DNA of 64,000 bases. Source: CAVVTR01 sp963751245. Lineage in GTDB: Bacteria > Acidobacteriota > Thermoanaerobaculia > Thermoanaerobaculales > Thermoanaerobaculaceae. Positions within the stretch are counted from its first letter, which is position 1. Each line of letters starts with the position of its first letter. Made by a program: the position numbers and the translations under genes. Of this stretch, positions 61,456 to 64,000 are shown piece by piece. The DNA lies in NCBI GenBank assembly GCA_963751245.1, contig CAVVTR010000002.1, forward strand, positions 124,001 to 188,000, written 5' to 3'. The notes beneath the pieces are model-generated. The model was given only the letters and a program-made list of their open reading frames with translations. It had not been told where the DNA came from and did not search any database.

Positions 61456-62682
61456 ATGACCGAGGATCGGCCGCAGGCCGAGATCTTTACGACGGTAGAG
61501 GAGGCCGCGGCGGAGTTTCGCCGCGGCCGCTTCGTCATCCTCGTGGACGACGAGGACCGTGAGAACGAGGGCGACCTGGCCATTCCGGCGGAGAAGGTGA
61601 CTCCGGAGGCCATCAACTACATGGCCACCCACGCCCGGGGCCTGATCTGCCTGGCCCTCACCGAGGCGCGGTGCGACGAGCTGCAGCTCCCGCTCATGGT
61701 GGAGCACAACACGTCGCCCAACCAGACCGGGTTCTGCGTCTCCATCGAGGCCCGCGGCCGGGTCACCACGGGCATCTCCGCGGCCGATCGCGCCGCCACC
61801 GTGCTCGCCGCCATCGATCCCGCCACGCGGCCGGACGATCTGCTGCGCCCGGGCCACACCTTTCCCCTGCGTGGCCGCAAGGGCGGCGTGCTGAAGCGGG
61901 CCGGGCACACCGAGGCCTCGGTGGACCTCGCCGCCGTGGCCGGTCTCGCACCGGCGGCGGTGATCTGCGAGATCATGGACGCCGACGGCTCCATGGCCCG
62001 GTTGCCGCGGCTCATGGAGATCGCCCGCGAGCAGGGCTTCAAGCTGCTCACGGTGCGCGATCTCATCGCCTACCGGATGCGCAACGAGCGCCTCGTGGAG
62101 CGCGTGGCGGCGCCGCTGCTGCCCACCCGGTTCGGCGAGTTCCGCGCCTATGCCTACCGGTCCACGGTGACCGACGAGGAGCACGTGGCCCTGGTTCTCG
62201 GCGACATCGACCCCGAGGAACCGGTGCTGGTGCGGGTGCACTCACAGTGCCTCACCGGCGACGTGCTGGGGTCGTTGCGCTGCGACTGCGGCGCACAGCT
62301 GGAGACCGCCCTGGAACGCATCGCCGCCGAGAAGCGCGGCGTGCTCCTGTACCTGCTTCAGGAGGGCCGGGGGATCGGGCTGGTCAACAAGCTCCGTGCC
62401 TACGAGCTGCAGGACGCCGGGGCCGACACCGTCGAGGCCAACGAGCGGCTCGGGCTGCCGGTGGACCAGCGGGAGTACGGGGTGGGCGCGCAGATCCTCC
62501 GGGACCTGGGCGTGCGGCGCATGAAGCTGATGACCAACAACCCCAGCAAGTACGTGGCCCTGGGCGGCTACGGCCTGGAGATCGTGGAGCGCGTGCCGCT
62601 GGAGGTGCCACCCACCGAGCACACGCGGCGGTACCTGGAGGCCAAGAAGCTCAAGCTCGGCCACCTGCTGCGCATGGTCTGA
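61456..62682 (+). CDS. ribBA: bifunctional 3,4-dihydroxy-2-butanone 4-phosphate synthase / GTP cyclohydrolase II
   Basis: RibBA makes both precursors of riboflavin. Residues 1-205 are the DHBP synthase with the metal and substrate motif VDDEDRENEGDL near 32-43, THARGLICLAL near 57-67 and AGHTEASVDLA near 148-158. Residues 210-408 are GTP cyclohydrolase II with zinc cysteines in HSQCLTGDVLGSLRCDCG near 259-276 and QEGRGIGL near 306-313. The catalytic residues of both halves look complete. ATG at 61456 is 16 bases after the GWxTD stop. Flavin supply fits a respiratory, flavoprotein- and cytochrome-rich cell. Confidence 0.96.
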   Translation: MTEDRPQAEIFTTVEEAAAEFRRGRFVILVDDEDRENEGDLAIPAEKVTPEAINYMATHARGLICLALTEARCDELQLPLMVEHNTSPNQTGFCVSIEARGRVTTGISAADRAATVLAAIDPATRPDDLLRPGHTFPLRGRKGGVLKRAGHTEASVDLAAVAGLAPAAVICEIMDADGSMARLPRLMEIAREQGFKLLTVRDLIAYRMRNERLVERVAAPLLPTRFGEFRAYAYRSTVTDEEHVALVLGDIDPEEPVLVRVHSQCLTGDVLGSLRCDCGAQLETALERIAAEKRGVLLYLLQEGRGIGLVNKLRAYELQDAGADTVEANERLGLPVDQREYGVGAQILRDLGVRRMKLMTNNPSKYVALGGYGLEIVERVPLEVPPTEHTRRYLEAKKLKLGHLLRMV

Positions 62683-62689
62683 GGCCTCA
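62680..62689. other. palindrome holding two convergent stop codons
   Basis: TGAGGCCTCA is its own reverse complement; its left TGA stops ribBA (+) and its right TCA is the TGA that stops the thioesterase gene (-). The two genes are four bases apart. Confidence 0.6.
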
Positions 62690-63121
62690 GCACCCCCCGT
62701 CCGGCGCCTTGCGCGGACGGACCGCGATGGTGCAGCGGGAGACGCAGACCAGCTCGCCGTCCTCGTCGGTGATGTCGATGGCGTAGACGTGGGTGGAGCG
62801 GCCTCGGAACAGTGGCCGGGAGGTGGCCAGCAGAGACCCCTCGACCTTGCGGCGCAGGTGGGTGGCGTTGAGATCCACGCCGGCCACCGTGAAGCGTTCC
62901 GGATCCACGCTCATGGCCGCCGCCAGCGACGCCGCGGACTCGGCGAGGAGAGCGGAGATGCCGCCGTGGAGCTGGCCGAGGTGCTGACGGTGGCGCGCGT
63001 CGATATCGAGCCCCACCTGGAGCGCGTCCGGGTCGTAGCTGACGACGCGGATGCCCAGCGGGGCGAATGCCGTTTCGGAGTTGCGCGCCTCCACATAGCG
63101 GATGAACGTCTCACGGTCCAA
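62687..63121 (-). CDS. PaaI-type hotdog-fold thioesterase
   Basis: The 144-residue protein has the hotdog fold with the catalytic-region motif GQLHGGISALLAESAASLA (Glu as likely catalytic residue) and VDLNATHLRRKVEGSL in the following strand pair, typical of PaaI/YbdB-like thioesterases. The substrate would be a CoA or ACP thioester that cannot be named. TTG 63121 with GGGAGAGG upstream was chosen; ATG 63163 or 63166 would add 14-15 residues. Its stop lies in a palindrome shared with the ribBA stop. Confidence 0.83.
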   Translation of the reverse strand: MDRETFIRYVEARNSETAFAPLGIRVVSYDPDALQVGLDIDARHRQHLGQLHGGISALLAESAASLAAAMSVDPERFTVAGVDLNATHLRRKVEGSLLATSRPLFRGRSTHVYAIDITDEDGELVCVSRCTIAVRPRKAPDGGC

Positions 63122-63281
63122 GGCCCTCTCCCTTCGCCGCCACGCCGGTGTACACGGCGTCATCATAACGGCACCACGCAGGGGGCGGCGGCGCCGTATA
63201 CTCTCGGGACACCCCTGACGCCGGCGTGCCGGCGGGCGGCCCGCGCCCGCGCCCCCGGTGCGGGCGTCCGAGAGGACGGCC

Positions 63282-64000
63282 ATGAGCCTGGGCAGCGATC
63301 GCATCCCTCAGGAACGCCCGGAGGAGCGCCGGGCCGATGCAGCGGCGCGACGCTGGCTGTGGCTCGGCCTGGCCTGCTACGGGGCGGTGCTCGTCCTGCT
63401 GCGGCCGGTGACGCCGTTCGAGTGGGACGAAGTGCTGTTCCAGCGGGCCCTCGACCACTACGACGTCCTCCGGCACTCCCCGCATCCTCCGGGCTATCCG
63501 GCCTACGTGGGGGCGGGGAGGGTGGTCCGCTGGGTGGTGGGGGACCCCCACCTGGCGCTCCAGCTCGTGACCATCGCCCTCGCGGTCGCCACCGTGGGCG
63601 CCGTCTGGACGCTCGTGCGCCGGCTGGGAGGCAGCCGCCTGGCGGCGGGGCTCGCCGCGGGGGTGGTGGCCACCATGCCGGGGTTCGCGTTCAACGCCAA
63701 TGTGGGCCTGTCCGACGTCCCGGGAACGGCGGGGGGGATCCTCACGGTGCTCGCTTTCGTGGCCGCCGCGGAGCGTCCCGGCCTCCTGCCCCTGGCCGGG
63801 CTGGCGGCGGCGCTGACCATGGGCATCCGGCCCCAGATCCTCCCCGTGTTCACCCCCGTTGCCGTGTGGGCCATCGTGCGCGCCGTGAAGTCCCGCCGGT
63901 GGTCGAGCCTGGCCGCGGCGACCGCGACCTACGTCATCGTCCTGCTGGCCTGCTGGCTGCCGGCCGTGCTGCTGACCGGCCCCGCCCGCTACGCCGAGGC
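63282..64000 (+). CDS. membrane glycosyltransferase-like protein (GT-C fold), 3' truncated by the window
   Basis: The first 239 residues are present. After an Arg/Glu-rich start (MSLGSDRIPQERPEERR), a first helix (about 32-47) is followed by the loop RPVTPFEWDEVLFQRAL with the Trp-Asp-Glu motif seen at the catalytic position of GT-C mannosyl/arabinosyltransferases (ArnT, GT39, DUF2723), then HSPHPPGYPAYVG. At least four further helices follow. It probably moves a sugar from a polyprenyl-phosphate donor outside the cytoplasm. SD GAGAGGA precedes ATG 63282; the stop is beyond 64000. Confidence 0.7.
   Translation, partial: MSLGSDRIPQERPEERRADAAARRWLWLGLACYGAVLVLLRPVTPFEWDEVLFQRALDHYDVLRHSPHPPGYPAYVGAGRVVRWVVGDPHLALQLVTIALAVATVGAVWTLVRRLGGSRLAAGLAAGVVATMPGFAFNANVGLSDVPGTAGGILTVLAFVAAAERPGLLPLAGLAAALTMGIRPQILPVFTPVAVWAIVRAVKSRRWSSLAAATATYVIVLLACWLPAVLLTGPARYAE

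Noticed and set aside
63196..63202. TATACT upstream of the glycosyltransferase gene as a -10 box
   Set aside because: No acceptable -35 box lies 16-18 bases upstream, so it was not listed as a promoter.

Overview
The window comes from a diderm (Gram-negative-type) bacterium with a very GC-rich genome. Evidence for an outer membrane: an Omp85/TamA-type barrel, TamB, an MtrB/PioB-type porin, a tripartite RND pump with a TolC-like channel, and outer-surface multiheme cytochromes. A GWxTD-domain protein, a transaldolase/phosphoglucose-isomerase fusion and a DmsE/MtrB/OmcA cytochrome cluster together fit an Acidobacteriota-like lineage best. That placement is inference; the window has no rRNA or other strong marker. 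No rRNA, tRNA, CRISPR array, phage or intact insertion sequence was found.

Layout. 1-7942 (+): histidine/tryptophan operon hisF-hisIE-trpE-trpG-trpD-trpC-trpF-trpB-trpA, almost every junction a 1-4 base stop/start overlap. 7943-8685: gene-free, hairpin-rich DNA with a REP-like element and a 108-bp inverted-repeat unit. 8686-15183 (-): TetR regulator, TolC-like lipoprotein, membrane fusion protein and RND pump, with a good sigma70 promoter and candidate operator upstream. 15385-19860: lipoprotein with an Ig-like domain, alpha/beta hydrolase, monoheme cytochrome c, LTA-synthase-like sulfatase. 19954-33276 (-): nine-gene central-carbon operon rpiB, tal-pgi, gnd, zwf, glk, fbp, pgl, glycogen debranching enzyme, MGH1/GH63-type glucosidase. 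33277-33778: intergenic region full of dyad symmetry. 33779-38845 (+): OmcA/MtrC-type decaheme, DmsE/MtrA-type decaheme and MtrB-type barrel, that is, a complete porin-cytochrome conduit across the outer membrane. 38911-39906 (-): pentaheme cytochrome. 39972-43665: YitT-type protein, unknown membrane protein, NRAMP transporter fused to a universal-stress domain. 43726-49999 (-): M16 protease, serC, serA, DUF1015 protein. 50082-62682 (+): plsC-like acyltransferase, rmuC, a SelW/Rdx-type selenoprotein with an in-frame UGA, nadK, tamB, Omp85/TamA, GWxTD protein, ribBA. 62687-64000: thioesterase (-) and the start of a membrane glycosyltransferase (+).

How they fit together. The carbon operon codes for glycogen-type glucan breakdown, glucose phosphorylation and an almost complete pentose-phosphate/upper gluconeogenic set, so it makes NADPH and pentoses from stored glucan. 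The multiheme cluster suggests the cell can move electrons to or from extracellular minerals or partners.

Most notable points: (1) a short selenoprotein gene whose UGA is followed by a bacterial SECIS-like hairpin with a GGUCU loop; (2) the complete electron conduit with an elaborate control region; (3) three conserved genes (trpF, the RND pump, the glucosidase) each broken by one base at a G/C run, most simply read as sequence errors; (4) two GTAG-headed REP-like hairpins and one miniature inverted-repeat unit.
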